Below the pieces are notes generated by a model. The model saw only the letters and a list, made by a program, of their open reading frames with translations. It ran no database searches and had not been told where the DNA came from. From assembly GCF_041200175.1 (NCBI RefSeq), contig NZ_CP165727.1, forward strand, positions 7,310,001 to 7,374,000: a stretch of 64,000 bases of DNA, in the 5' to 3' direction. Source of the DNA: Streptomyces sp. R33. Its GTDB lineage: Bacteria; Actinomycetota; Actinomycetes; Streptomycetales; Streptomycetaceae. The position numbers and the translations under genes are program-made. Positions 1-7,641 of this stretch are shown here, piece after piece (position 1 is the first letter of the stretch; every line of letters starts with the position of its first letter).

Positions 1-1
1 C

Positions 2-907
2 GCGGGCGCGGCCGTGGACCGGCTCGGCGAGGTCGTCGGCGTCCTGCGCGAGGAGCCGGGGGCCGGGCCGACGGAGCTCGAGGACCTGGTCGCCCGTTCC
101 GTCGGCGCGGGGCTGGACGCACGGCTCCGGCTGGAGGGCGACGCAGCACCCGGGCAGGTGCCGCCGATCGTGGAGCGGACGGTCCACCGCGTGGTCCGGG
201 AAGCGCTGACGAACGTGGCCAAGCACGCCCCCGGCCACCGGGCGACCGTCGTGGTCCGCCACACGAAGGCCCGCACGGAGGTCCGCGTCACGAACGTGCC
301 GCTGCCGGATCCGGCGCCGGGCCCCGCGACCGAAACGGGGGCTGCCCTTGCGGCAGGGGAGGCGCCGCAGGGTGGGCAGGACCGGCGGCTCGGGCTCGCA
401 GGCCTGGGGGAACGGGTCCGGGCGGTCGGCGGGGCCTTCGTGGCCGGGCCCGAAGGCGGCGGCTTCGGGATCCGGGCCACGCTCCCGCACCGGCCGCCGG
501 CCGCCGCCCCCGAGCCCCGGCCGGCGGCCGGGAGGCTCGGCCGGAGCGCGGCCGCGGCCGTCCTGGTGCCGCTGTTCACCCTGGCCGCACTGGTCACCGG
601 GGTACGGGTGTGGGACACGGTGGCGGCCCGCCAGTCCGTGTTCGCCCCTGAGGACTACGCCCGCCTGCGGCTCGGCCAGCCCCGTGCGGAGATCGCGCCG
701 CACCTGCCCGAGCGGCAGACGGCCCGCCGCCCGGCGGTCGCCGTGCCCCGGCCGCCGGATGCCGCCTGCGAGTTCTACGTACAGACCGCAGACCCCTTCG
801 ACGACCGGTCCGGGGACCTCTACCGGCTGTGCTTCCGGGCCGGCCTGCTGGTTTCCGCCGACGCCTTCGACCCCGACACCGACTCCCAGGAAGAGGACTC
901 CCCGTGA
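2..907 (+). CDS. Sensor histidine kinase, C-terminal part (cut by window edge)
   Basis: The frame is open at the left edge, so the dimerisation domain lies outside; the GTG at 14 is only an internal Val. The visible part holds a HATPase domain of the kind paired with LuxR-type regulators: N-box EALTNVAKHAPG and G-box GLAGLGERVRAVGG, with a loose Ala/Pro/Gly-rich stretch where the D-box should be. The kinase domain is followed by one predicted membrane helix (VLVPLFTLAALVTGV, about 60 codons after the G-box) and then a tail of about 90 residues containing YARLRLGQPRAEI. That tail recalls SmpA/OmlA-like small envelope domains. The stop overlaps the start of the next gene (GTGA), so the two are translationally coupled as a two-component system. 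The C-terminal membrane anchor plus outside domain is unusual. The signal sensed is unknown. Confidence 0.85.
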   Translation, partial: AGAAVDRLGEVVGVLREEPGAGPTELEDLVARSVGAGLDARLRLEGDAAPGQVPPIVERTVHRVVREALTNVAKHAPGHRATVVVRHTKARTEVRVTNVPLPDPAPGPATETGAALAAGEAPQGGQDRRLGLAGLGERVRAVGGAFVAGPEGGGFGIRATLPHRPPAAAPEPRPAAGRLGRSAAAAVLVPLFTLAALVTGVRVWDTVAARQSVFAPEDYARLRLGQPRAEIAPHLPERQTARRPAVAVPRPPDAACEFYVQTADPFDDRSGDLYRLCFRAGLLVSADAFDPDTDSQEEDSP

Positions 908-1623
908 CGCAGATCAGGACACTGATCGCCGACGACGAGCCGATGATCCGCGCCGGCGTACGGGCCGTGCTCGCGACCGACCCGGGCATCGATGTCGTCG
1001 CCGAAGCCGGCAACGGCCGCGAAGCGGTCGAACTGGCCCGGCTCCACCGCCCCCGGGTTGCCGTCCTCGACATCCGCATGCCGCACCTCGACGGCATCGA
1101 GGCCGCCGCCGAGATCCACCGGACCGTACCCGGCACAGCGGTCGTGATCCTCACGACCTTCGGGGAGGACGAGTACATCCTGCGCGCCCTGAGCGGCGGA
1201 GCCACCGGCTTCCTGATCAAGTCGGGGGAGCCGGAGGAACTGATCGCCGGGGTCCGGGCGGTCGCCGACGGCGCCGCCTACCTGTCACCCAAGGTGGCCG
1301 CGCGGGTCGTCGCCCACCTCGCCGCCGGGGACGCGGGCGCCCTGGCCGGCCGGCGCACCGCGGCCCGCGAAGCGGTCGACGCGCTGACCGCCCGGGAACG
1401 GGACGTACTGGCCTTCCTGGGCGGCGGCCTGTCCAACGGGCAGATCGCGCGCCGCCTGCACCTGGCCGAGGGAACGGTGAAGGCCCACGTCAGCTCCATC
1501 CTGGCCGGCCTCGGCGTCGACAACCGGGCCGCCGCGGCCGTCGTCGCCCACGAGGCCGGCATGGTCCCGGCGTCCGCGCCCGGGCCCGCGTCCCGCTCCC
1601 GGCGTCCCTCCGAGCAGCGCTGA
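904..1623 (+). CDS. NarL/LuxR-family two-component response regulator
   Basis: This 239-residue protein has a receiver domain at residues 1-120, with the acidic pair D10/D11, phospho-acceptor D56 in AVLDIRMPHLDG, T/S in ILTTFGE and K in GFLIKSGEP. A LuxR-type helix-turn-helix follows at about 160-220 (LTARERDVLAFLGGGLSNGQ, then EGTVKAHVSSIL). The GTG start at 904 overlaps the kinase stop by four bases and is preferred over the longer frame that opens at 829. It is the DNA-binding partner of the upstream kinase; the regulon cannot be read from sequence. Its last third lies antisense to the 3' extension of the convergent PAP2 frame. Confidence 0.93.
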   Translation: MTQIRTLIADDEPMIRAGVRAVLATDPGIDVVAEAGNGREAVELARLHRPRVAVLDIRMPHLDGIEAAAEIHRTVPGTAVVILTTFGEDEYILRALSGGATGFLIKSGEPEELIAGVRAVADGAAYLSPKVAARVVAHLAAGDAGALAGRRTAAREAVDALTARERDVLAFLGGGLSNGQIARRLHLAEGTVKAHVSSILAGLGVDNRAAAAVVAHEAGMVPASAPGPASRSRRPSEQR

Positions 1624-2301
1624 CCCGGCCCGCACGGCGGGTCCGAGGACGAGGAGGGCCGGCACCAGGGCCACCGTCGCCCCCAGTACCGCACCCGCGA
1701 GAACGTCGTGCGGGTAGTGGACCCCGACCAGCACCCGCAGCAGCGCCGCCGCCCCCGCCACCGGCAGCGCCAGGACCGCGAGCCGGGGCCGTACGAGGGA
1801 CACCCCGACGGCCAGGGCGGCGGCGAGCGCGGCATGGTTGCTGGGGAAGGACCAGTCGCCGATCCCAGGGCACGCGGCGAGGGAGGGGACGCCCGGCAGG
1901 GCCCGGCAGGGCCGCTCCTCGTCGACGACGAGTTTCAACGCCTCGCCGAGCGCATACGCGACGACCGTCCCGGCGCCCACCAGCACCGCCCCCGCCAGGG
2001 CCTGCGGATCGCGGCGCCGCAGGGCGCTCCACCCCACCCACACCAGCAGCAGGCCGAGGACGACCAGCGTTCCCTCGCTCGCCGCCTCCAGCACCGGCCC
2101 CGCCCAGGACGGCCCGTCCGCGGCGCCCCGCGCCAGCGCCCGGTACCCCGTCGCCGAAGCACCGCCGGTGACCTGCACCGGATCGCTCGTGCCCAGGCCG
2201 CCGCCGGGCGCCAGCCGGAGCAGGGCCCCGGTCCCCGCCGCAGCCGCCACGCCCGCCATCACGGCCCGCCGGCCCCATCCGTACCGCATGAGTGTGTCCA
2301 T
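1285..2301 (-). CDS. PAP2-superfamily membrane phosphatase with an antisense 3' extension
   Basis: This is a membrane phosphatase of the type-2 phosphatidic acid phosphatase family, expected to remove phosphate from lipid phosphates outside the membrane. About six hydrophobic segments are visible. All three signature motifs are present: KLVVDEERP at 123-131, SFPSNH at 151-156 and RVLVGVHYPHD at 189-199, with the catalytic His in the third. The PAP2 fold ends near residue 225. The frame then stays open for about 112 more codons that lie antisense to the response regulator (1285-1623) and read as Gly/Arg/Ala-rich non-domain sequence. The real stop was probably lost by mutation or frameshift at about 1620, or the extension is translated. 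Start ATG 2301 is the usual family start; the domain call is firm, the 3' end is not. Confidence 0.8.
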   Translation of the reverse strand: MDTLMRYGWGRRAVMAGVAAAAGTGALLRLAPGGGLGTSDPVQVTGGASATGYRALARGAADGPSWAGPVLEAASEGTLVVLGLLLVWVGWSALRRRDPQALAGAVLVGAGTVVAYALGEALKLVVDEERPCRALPGVPSLAACPGIGDWSFPSNHAALAAALAVGVSLVRPRLAVLALPVAGAAALLRVLVGVHYPHDVLAGAVLGATVALVPALLVLGPAVRAGSALLGGTPGAGRGPGRGRRDHAGLVGDDGRGGPVVDAEAGQDGADVGLHRSLGQVQAARDLPVGQAAAQEGQYVPFPGGQRVDRFAGRGAPAGQGARVPGGEVGDDPRGHLG

Positions 2302-2435
2302 GGCGCCGACGGTAGGAATCCCGTCGGCAGGGCACCCCCGCCGAACGGCGGGCCGCAGCCCCGACGATCGTCAGGGTTGCGCAGCCCGCCCGGCCGTGAT
2401 CCGGACGTGGTCCCAGCACGCCCCGAACGTGACGG

Positions 2436-2687
2436 TCAGTGCCCGTCGTTCTCCGGTCGGCGTGCGAAGCGCCACAGCACCTGGGTGACCCGGAGCAGGA
2501 ACACCACCGCGGCCAGCACCCCGCCCGCCAGGGTCAGGACGGCATCGGTGGTGGGGGAGACGTCGAAGACCAGGGCGGGGCCGTACACCGCCCCGAACAC
2601 GAGGGCGGCCGCGAAGCACGCACTGACGAAGGCGTAGCCGATCTCTATCGTGATCGCGTCGCGGTCCGCCTGCGTCCGTCTCTCCAT
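2436..2687 (-). CDS. Small two-helix membrane protein (DUF6332-like)
   Basis: The 83-residue product begins MERRTQADRDAITIEIGYAF and contains two hydrophobic helices separated by a short loop (about residues 17-38 and 47-67), then a short basic tail. The N-terminus with an acid/basic RTQADRDA motif leading straight into the first helix resembles small Streptomyces proteins grouped as DUF6332; I recall this from the pattern and could not check it. No catalytic residues are visible. It lies between the PAP2 and MDMPI genes, all on the minus strand, but the gaps of 134 and 55 bp do not prove an operon. Function is unknown. Confidence 0.7.
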   Translation of the reverse strand: MERRTQADRDAITIEIGYAFVSACFAAALVFGAVYGPALVFDVSPTTDAVLTLAGGVLAAVVFLLRVTQVLWRFARRPENDGH

Positions 2688-2742
2688 GCACGCAGTGTCA
2701 CAGCTCGTACCATACGGTCACAAGGCCGCTGCAGGCTTCCGC

Positions 2743-3489
2743 TCAGCCGATGCCGGCCGTCTCGGCCCACTGCCGCGCCAGCGACTCGTCCCCGGTCACC
2801 CCCGGGCCCAGCAGCGGGAGCCGGTTCCACAGGGCCTCGTACAGCCACGAGGCCTCGCCGGTCACCTCGCAGTCCGCCGGGTCCCCCGTGTCGCCCGACA
2901 CCGTACGGGGCGGCTCCGCCGACAGGTGTACGGTCCACACCGCGCCCGTGTCGGCGGCGCGGATCCGCAGCACCCGCGGCTCCTCGGTCCGCATCAGGCT
3001 GCGGGGCCGCGCATGGAAGCCGGTCAGCAGCTCGTCCACCCCGTCCTCGGCGAACTCCGGCGCCAGCGGTGCGAAGGGCACCCCGAGCGCCGCCTCCGCG
3101 TCCATCCGGTGCACGGCCGTCTCGTGCGCCTGCCGGCGCGCCCAGAACGCCAGCGGCGACGGCGCGGCCGTCGGCAGGAAGGTCCAGCACTGCACATCGG
3201 CCGGAGCCTCGGTCAGCGTCGAGACCAGGGCCTCGTGCGCCTCCCGGTACCAGGCCACCAGCTCGGAGCCGACCAGCTCGGGGGCGTCCGGGAACGGGCC
3301 CGGCTCCACGACCGCGTCCCTGACGTACCCGGCGGCCCACCGGTGCACCGCACCCGTGTGCCTCAGCAGATCGGAAACCCGCCACCCCGGACACGTGGGC
3401 ACCGGGGCGTCCGTACCCGCCCGTTCGGCCGCGTCGGCGAGCAACTCGCCTTCCCGCACAAGGGCCTCGACATACTCTGTGATCTTCAT
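2743..3489 (-). CDS. Maleylpyruvate isomerase-type (MDMPI/DinB-like) mycothiol-dependent family protein
   Basis: A protein of 248 residues with the N-terminal metal-binding four-helix fold of the maleylpyruvate isomerase family. CPGWRVSDLLRHTGAVHRW spans 33-51 with His44/His49, and a second ligand group AHETAVHRMDAE spans 121-132 with His122, Glu123 and His127. This matches actinobacterial TIGR03083-type proteins, several of which use mycothiol; the substrate here is unknown. The C-terminal half (VLRIRAADTGAVWTVHLSAE, then GDPADCEVTGEASWLYEALW) looks like the MDMPI C-terminal or SCP2-like domain. ATG 3489 is divergent from the AlkB-like gene with only 36 bp between the starts, so they share a promoter region. 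Confidence 0.87.
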   Translation of the reverse strand: MKITEYVEALVREGELLADAAERAGTDAPVPTCPGWRVSDLLRHTGAVHRWAAGYVRDAVVEPGPFPDAPELVGSELVAWYREAHEALVSTLTEAPADVQCWTFLPTAAPSPLAFWARRQAHETAVHRMDAEAALGVPFAPLAPEFAEDGVDELLTGFHARPRSLMRTEEPRVLRIRAADTGAVWTVHLSAEPPRTVSGDTGDPADCEVTGEASWLYEALWNRLPLLGPGVTGDESLARQWAETAGIG

Positions 3490-3525
3490 GCGGGCAGTGT
3501 CCCACCGACCGGTGACAATGGAGCC

Positions 3526-4242
3526 ATGGACGGGGAACCCGGGGAACTCTTCCCGCGCGAGCGGACCGAGATCGCCCCCGGCGCCGTGCACGTGCCCGAC
3601 TGGCTCGCGCCCGAGCGCCAGCGGGAGCTGCTCGAGGCCTGCCGCGCCTGGGCGCGCCCGCCCGCCGGGCTGCGCACCGTACGGACACCCGGCGGCGGGA
3701 CGATGACCGCCCGCCAGGTGTGCCTCGGACTGCACTGGTATCCGTACGGGTACGCCCGCACCGTGGTGGACGGCGACGGTGCCCCGGTCAAGCCGATGCC
3801 CGGCTGGCTCGCGGAACTGGGGCGCGAGGCGGTGACCGCGGCGTACGGCCTGCCGGAGCCGGCCGGGACCGGGGGCGGGGCAGGAACCGGAACCCGAACC
3901 GGAACCGGCGAGGCGTACGACATCGCGCTGATCAACTTCTACGACGGCGACTCCCGCATGGGCATGCACCGCGACGCCGAGGAGAAGTCCGGGGCACCGG
4001 TCGTCTCCCTCAGCCTCGGCGATACGTGCGTCTTCCGCTTCGGCAACACCGCCTCCCGCGGGCGCCCCTACCAGGACGTGCCGCTGCGCAGCGGCGATCT
4101 GTTCGTCTTCGGCGGCCCGGCCCGGCTGGCCTATCACGGGGTGCCGAAGGTCCTGCCCGGCACCGCCCCGCCCTGGCTCGGGCTGGCCGGGCGGCTGAAC
4201 ATCACCCTGCGGGTCGGCGGGCTGGGAACACCCCCCGACTGA
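3526..4242 (+). CDS. AlkB-like 2-oxoglutarate/Fe(II) dioxygenase (alkylated DNA repair)
   Basis: Members of this family remove methyl groups from alkylated DNA or RNA bases using Fe(II) and 2-oxoglutarate. All ligands are visible in the 238-residue product: NFYDGDSRMGMHRD gives His148 and Asp150, AYHGVP gives His204, and RLNITLR (223-229) supplies the 2-oxoglutarate-binding arginine. A Gly/Thr-rich low-complexity insert (about 113-129), made of near-repeats of ACCGGAAC-like DNA at 3869-3908, separates the N-terminal substrate lid from the catalytic core. Start ATG 3526 follows the family N-terminus; a longer frame upstream is antisense to the MDMPI gene. Divergent with MDMPI and 44 bp upstream of the ROK gene. 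The exact repair substrate is not predictable. Confidence 0.92.
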   Translation: MDGEPGELFPRERTEIAPGAVHVPDWLAPERQRELLEACRAWARPPAGLRTVRTPGGGTMTARQVCLGLHWYPYGYARTVVDGDGAPVKPMPGWLAELGREAVTAAYGLPEPAGTGGGAGTGTRTGTGEAYDIALINFYDGDSRMGMHRDAEEKSGAPVVSLSLGDTCVFRFGNTASRGRPYQDVPLRSGDLFVFGGPARLAYHGVPKVLPGTAPPWLGLAGRLNITLRVGGLGTPPD

Positions 4243-4286
4243 CCGGCGGCGCCGCGCACACCGCCGATCATGCGAGGATCGCTGTC

Positions 4287-5522
4287 ATGAACGGCAACGG
4301 GGCCCCGCCGCGGGCGGGGGAGAGGACCAAGCTGGAGCGGGGCCGCGGCGCCCTCGGTCCTGCGCTGGAGCTCGTCCACACGGGCCGGGCCCCGACCCGC
4401 GCCGTCCTGACGGCAGAGCTCGGCGTCACCCGCGCCACCGCCGGGGCCGTCGCCGCCGAGCTGGAGGCGCTCGGCCTGATCCGCGTGGACTCCCGCCCGG
4501 GCGGCGCGGGCGGCACCCAGGGCCGCCCCTCCCACCGGCTCTCCATCGACGAGAACGGCCCCGTGGCGCTGGCCGCGCAGGTGCACCCCGACGGGTTCCG
4601 GGCCGCGCTGGTCGGCCTCGGCGGCCGGATCGTGGCCACCGCCCCGGGCAAGGTCACCGTCTCCGCCGACCCGGCGCAGGTGCTGGGCGCGGTCGTCGAG
4701 GCGGGGGCGGCGCTCCTCGCCGAGACCGGCCGCCGCTGCATCGGTGCGGGCCTCGCGGTCCCGTCGGCGGTCGCGGAGCCGGACGGTACGGCGCTCAACC
4801 CGCTGCACCTGGCCTGGCCGGCCGGGTCTCCCGTACGGGCCGTGTTCGCGCAGTGCGTGAAGGCGGCCGGGATCGACGGCCCGGCGCTGACCGGGAACGA
4901 CGTCAACCTGGCCGCGCTCGCCGAGCACCGGCACGGCGCGGGCCGCAGCGCCCAGCACCTGCTGTGCGTGGCCACGGGCCACCGCGGGGTGGGCGGCGCG
5001 CTGGTGCTGGACGGCCGCCTGCACAGCGGGAGTTCGGGCCTGGCCCTGGAGGTCGGCCACCTCACCGTCAACCCGGAGGGGCGGCCCTGCCACTGCGGCG
5101 GCCGCGGCTGCCTGGACGTGGAGGCGGACCCGCTGGCCTTCCTGACCGCGGCGGGCCGCACCCCGGGCCCGGAGGTGTCGCTGCTCCAGCAGGCCCGCGA
5201 CCTGCTGCGCGAGGAGTACGCGGAGCCGGCGGTACGGGCGGCCGCCGAAGAGCTCATCGACCGGCTGGGCCTGGGCCTCGCGGGGCTGGTGAACATCCTG
5301 AACCCGGACCGGATCATCCTGGGCGGCCTGCACCGGGAGCTGCTGCACGCGGACCCGGAGCGGCTGCGCGCGGTCGTCGCGGACCGCAGCCTGTGGGGCC
5401 GCAGCGGGGGAGTGCCGATCCTGCCGTGCACCCTGGACCACAACAGCCTGGTCGGAGCGGCGGAACTGGCGTGGCAGCCGGTGCTGGACGACCCGCTCGG
5501 GACCCTGGGGGCCGCGGCGTAG
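4287..5522 (+). CDS. ROK-family transcriptional regulator
   Basis: A 411-residue protein with an N-terminal winged helix-turn-helix (about 25-70, TRAVLTAELGVTRATAGAVA) that binds DNA, followed by a ROK (Repressor, ORF, Kinase) sugar-kinase-like domain. Visible ROK features are GNDVN at 203-207, EVGH at 255-258 with the zinc-binding His, and the Cys cluster CHCGGRGC at 268-275. In most ROK kinases the residue after the Cys cluster is Glu; here it is Asp. The wHTH fusion points to a sugar-responsive repressor rather than an enzyme, but the ligand is unknown and no sugar operon is adjacent. ATG 4287 is the only sensible start upstream of the HTH. Confidence 0.9.
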   Translation: MNGNGAPPRAGERTKLERGRGALGPALELVHTGRAPTRAVLTAELGVTRATAGAVAAELEALGLIRVDSRPGGAGGTQGRPSHRLSIDENGPVALAAQVHPDGFRAALVGLGGRIVATAPGKVTVSADPAQVLGAVVEAGAALLAETGRRCIGAGLAVPSAVAEPDGTALNPLHLAWPAGSPVRAVFAQCVKAAGIDGPALTGNDVNLAALAEHRHGAGRSAQHLLCVATGHRGVGGALVLDGRLHSGSSGLALEVGHLTVNPEGRPCHCGGRGCLDVEADPLAFLTAAGRTPGPEVSLLQQARDLLREEYAEPAVRAAAEELIDRLGLGLAGLVNILNPDRIILGGLHRELLHADPERLRAVVADRSLWGRSGGVPILPCTLDHNSLVGAAELAWQPVLDDPLGTLGAAA

Positions 5523-5531
5523 GCCGTCCTC

Positions 5532-5565
5532 GCGGGGCCGGCCGCCGGGCGGGGCCGGCCGCCGG
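5532..5565. repeat. Perfect 17-bp tandem duplication between convergent genes
   Basis: The unit GCGGGGCCGGCCGCCGG occurs twice back to back (5532-5548 and 5549-5565), just after the ROK stop. It contains GGCCGGCC self-complementary cores and is followed by more CCGG-rich sequence up to the convergent RsbW-like gene. It could fold and act as a terminator for either side, but there is no T-run. The 150-bp gap holds nothing else I can recognise. Confidence 0.75.
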
Positions 5566-5672
5566 GCCGGGGTCGCCCGGCGGGCCGGGTTCGCCACCGG
5601 GCCGGCGAGCGGACGGGCCGGCGCCCTGGCGGCGCTGGTGCTGCCGGGGCGCGGTATGCGGCGGCGGAACCC

Positions 5673-6221
5673 TCACCCGGGCCTGGCGCCGACCGACGCC
5701 GCCACCGACATGCCCGTCGGGACGGCGCCCGGGTCCACGGCGACGACCACCGCCGGCACGGGTTCTCGTACGGGCTTGGAGCCGTTGCCGATCGGACGCT
5801 GCTGCGCCGATGCCGCCGGGGCGGCGCGGAGCGAGAACCACACCACCTTGCCGGGGCTGTCGGCCTGGTTCCGCGCGCCCCAGGCCTCGCTGACCGCCGC
5901 GACCAGCGCGAGCCCGCGTCCGCAGGTCTCCAGGGCGTCCGCAGCCGCCTCCCGCAGGACGGGAAGCCGCGGATCGCTGTCGTACACCGAGACCGTGAGC
6001 CGCCCCAGCCGCAGCTCGATCTCGACCGTGCACGTCTTGTCCGGCTGCGCATGGCGGTGGACGTTGCTGAGCAGCTCCGTCACGCCGAGCGCAGCCCGGT
6101 CTATGAGCGGATCGAGCTGCCAGTGGCGCAGTTGCGCTGAAACGATCCTTCGGATCTGTCCGATCCGGGACGGCAAGGCCTGCAGTTCCACGACGCAGTG
6201 CCTGCGTGAATGACTGATCAC
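5673..6221 (-). CDS. RsbW-like ATP-binding regulatory protein (HATPase_c_2)
   Basis: This 182-residue protein is a stand-alone GHKL ATPase of the anti-sigma-factor/RsbW group, which in streptomycetes act as Ser/Thr kinases or anti-sigma factors. The N-box ALGVTELLSNVHRHA (about 44-58), the D-box-like VSVYDSDPRLP (about 77-87) and the G-box CGRGLALVAAVSEAWG (about 99-114) are in order. The C-terminal 55 residues are Ala/Pro/Val-rich and not part of the fold. It starts with GTG 6221 behind GGGGAG. It is divergent from the PLP enzyme gene with a 198-bp promoter region. Its sigma factor or antagonist partner is not next to it. Confidence 0.88.
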   Translation of the reverse strand: MISHSRRHCVVELQALPSRIGQIRRIVSAQLRHWQLDPLIDRAALGVTELLSNVHRHAQPDKTCTVEIELRLGRLTVSVYDSDPRLPVLREAAADALETCGRGLALVAAVSEAWGARNQADSPGKVVWFSLRAAPAASAQQRPIGNGSKPVREPVPAVVVAVDPGAVPTGMSVAASVGARPG

Positions 6222-6419
6222 GGCTGCGACTCCCCGACATGAGTGTTACGGGTGCTGCACCCTCAGTAATGCTCCACCAGGGTCACCCACGGTGCCCGTG
6301 TATGCAACCGAACGCGATCGAAAGCGATCCGCATAGATACCCAAAGGGACTGTTTGTGCAGGTGAGGGAGGTACATTGCGAAAGCAGGGGGCGAAGAAAC
6401 GCACGAAGGAGCAAGGCGC

Positions 6420-7556
6420 ATGAGCACCACCCGTACCTCCGGTACGACGGCTACGACGATCGACGTCGACCGTAGCGACGCGGAGTACCGCGCCTGGCTG
6501 AAGGAAGCCGTCCGCAAGGTCCAGGCCGACGCCAACCGCTCCGCGGACACCCACCTGCTGCGCTTCCCGCTCCCCGAGGAATGGGGCATCGACCTCTACC
6601 TCAAGGACGAGTCCACGCACCCGACGGGCTCCCTGAAGCACCGCCTCGCGCGCTCGCTGTTCCTCTACGCGCTGTGCAACGGCTGGATCCGGCCGGGCCG
6701 GCCGGTCGTCGAGGCCTCGTCCGGCTCGACCGCCGTCTCCGAGGCGTACTTCGCCAAGCTCATCGGCGTCCCGTTCATCGCCGTCATGCCGCGCACGACG
6801 AGCCCGGAGAAGTGCCGCCTCATCGAATTCCACGGCGGGGAATGCCACTTCGTGGACGACTCGATGAAGATGTACGAGGAGTCGGCGGAACTCGCCGCCC
6901 GAACGGGCGGGCACTACATGGACCAGTTCACGTACGCGGAGCGGGCGACGGACTGGCGCGGCAACAACAACATCGCAGAATCGATGTACCAGCAGCTGCG
7001 GTTGGAGCGTTACCCCGAGCCCGCGTGGATCGTGGCGACCGCCGGCACCGGCGGCACCTCCGCGACCATCGCGCGCTACGTCCACTACATGCAGCACGAC
7101 ACCCGCGTCTGCGTCCCGGACCCGGAGAACTCCTGCTTCTTCGACGGCTGGACCAGCAACGACCCGCACGCGAGCAGCGATTGCGGCTCGCGCATCGAGG
7201 GCATCGGCCGGCCGCGGATGGAGCCGAGCTTCGTGCCGGGCGCGATCGACCGGATGATGAAGGTGCCGGACGCGGCGAGCGTCGCCGCGTGCCGGGCGCT
7301 GGAGCAGGCCATAGGGCGCAAGGCGGGCGGCTCGACGGGGACGGGCGTGTGGAGCGCGCTGAAGATCATCTCGGAGATGGTGGCCGAGGGGCGCAAGGGC
7401 AGCGTGGTCACGCTGCTGTGCGACCCGGGCGACCGCTACCTGGACAAGTACTACTCGGACGAGTGGCTGGCCTCGCAGGGCCTGGACATCGCCCCGTACG
7501 CGCAGACGCTCGAGACCCTGCTGGCGACGGGCGTCTGGCGCGAGCCGACGGCCTGA
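6420..7556 (+). CDS. PLP-dependent cysteine synthase-family enzyme, Cds1-like cysteine desulfhydrase
   Basis: This 378-residue fold-type II PLP enzyme of the cysteine synthase/CBS family has the Schiff-base lysine K73 in DESTHPTGSLKHRLARSL. The substrate loop is EASSGSTAVSEAYFAKL (about 98-114) and the phosphate-binding loop ATAGTGGTSATIA lies near 205-217. The pattern SADTHLLRFPLPEEWGIDLY followed by DESTHPTGSLKHR resembles mycobacterial Cds1, a cysteine desulfhydrase, more than O-acetylserine sulfhydrylases; this is from memory. A cysteine-degrading, H2S-forming role is therefore likely but not proven. AAGGAG lies nine bases before ATG 6420. Cys residues in VCVPDPENSCFFDG and ASSDCGSR could be redox-active. 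Confidence 0.88.
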   Translation: MSTTRTSGTTATTIDVDRSDAEYRAWLKEAVRKVQADANRSADTHLLRFPLPEEWGIDLYLKDESTHPTGSLKHRLARSLFLYALCNGWIRPGRPVVEASSGSTAVSEAYFAKLIGVPFIAVMPRTTSPEKCRLIEFHGGECHFVDDSMKMYEESAELAARTGGHYMDQFTYAERATDWRGNNNIAESMYQQLRLERYPEPAWIVATAGTGGTSATIARYVHYMQHDTRVCVPDPENSCFFDGWTSNDPHASSDCGSRIEGIGRPRMEPSFVPGAIDRMMKVPDAASVAACRALEQAIGRKAGGSTGTGVWSALKIISEMVAEGRKGSVVTLLCDPGDRYLDKYYSDEWLASQGLDIAPYAQTLETLLATGVWREPTA

Positions 7557-7599
7557 CCGGCGGGGGCCGCCCGGCGCCCGGGCCGGCGGTGCGTCATGC

Positions 7600-7641
7600 G
7601 GCGTGGCATGCGGCGCGTCAGGCGTGGCATGCGGCGCGTCA
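7600..7641. repeat. Perfect 21-bp tandem repeat at a convergent gene junction
   Basis: GGCGTGGCATGCGGCGCGTC followed by A is repeated exactly (7600-7620, 7621-7641), with a further half-copy GCGTCATGC just upstream at 7591. The second unit contains the stop codon of the SRPBCC gene on the minus strand. The unit holds the palindrome GCATGC. Confidence 0.8.

Noticed and set aside
348..2171. Long plus-strand frame of about 600 codons over the kinase/regulator/PAP2 genes
   Set aside because: It is antisense or out of frame to three well-supported genes and reads as Arg/Pro-rich nonsense, a GC-composition shadow.
6239..6475. Small plus-strand frame in the RsbW-like / PLP-enzyme divergent region
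   Set aside because: It overlaps the PLP enzyme start out of frame, has no ribosome binding site and no recognisable sequence.
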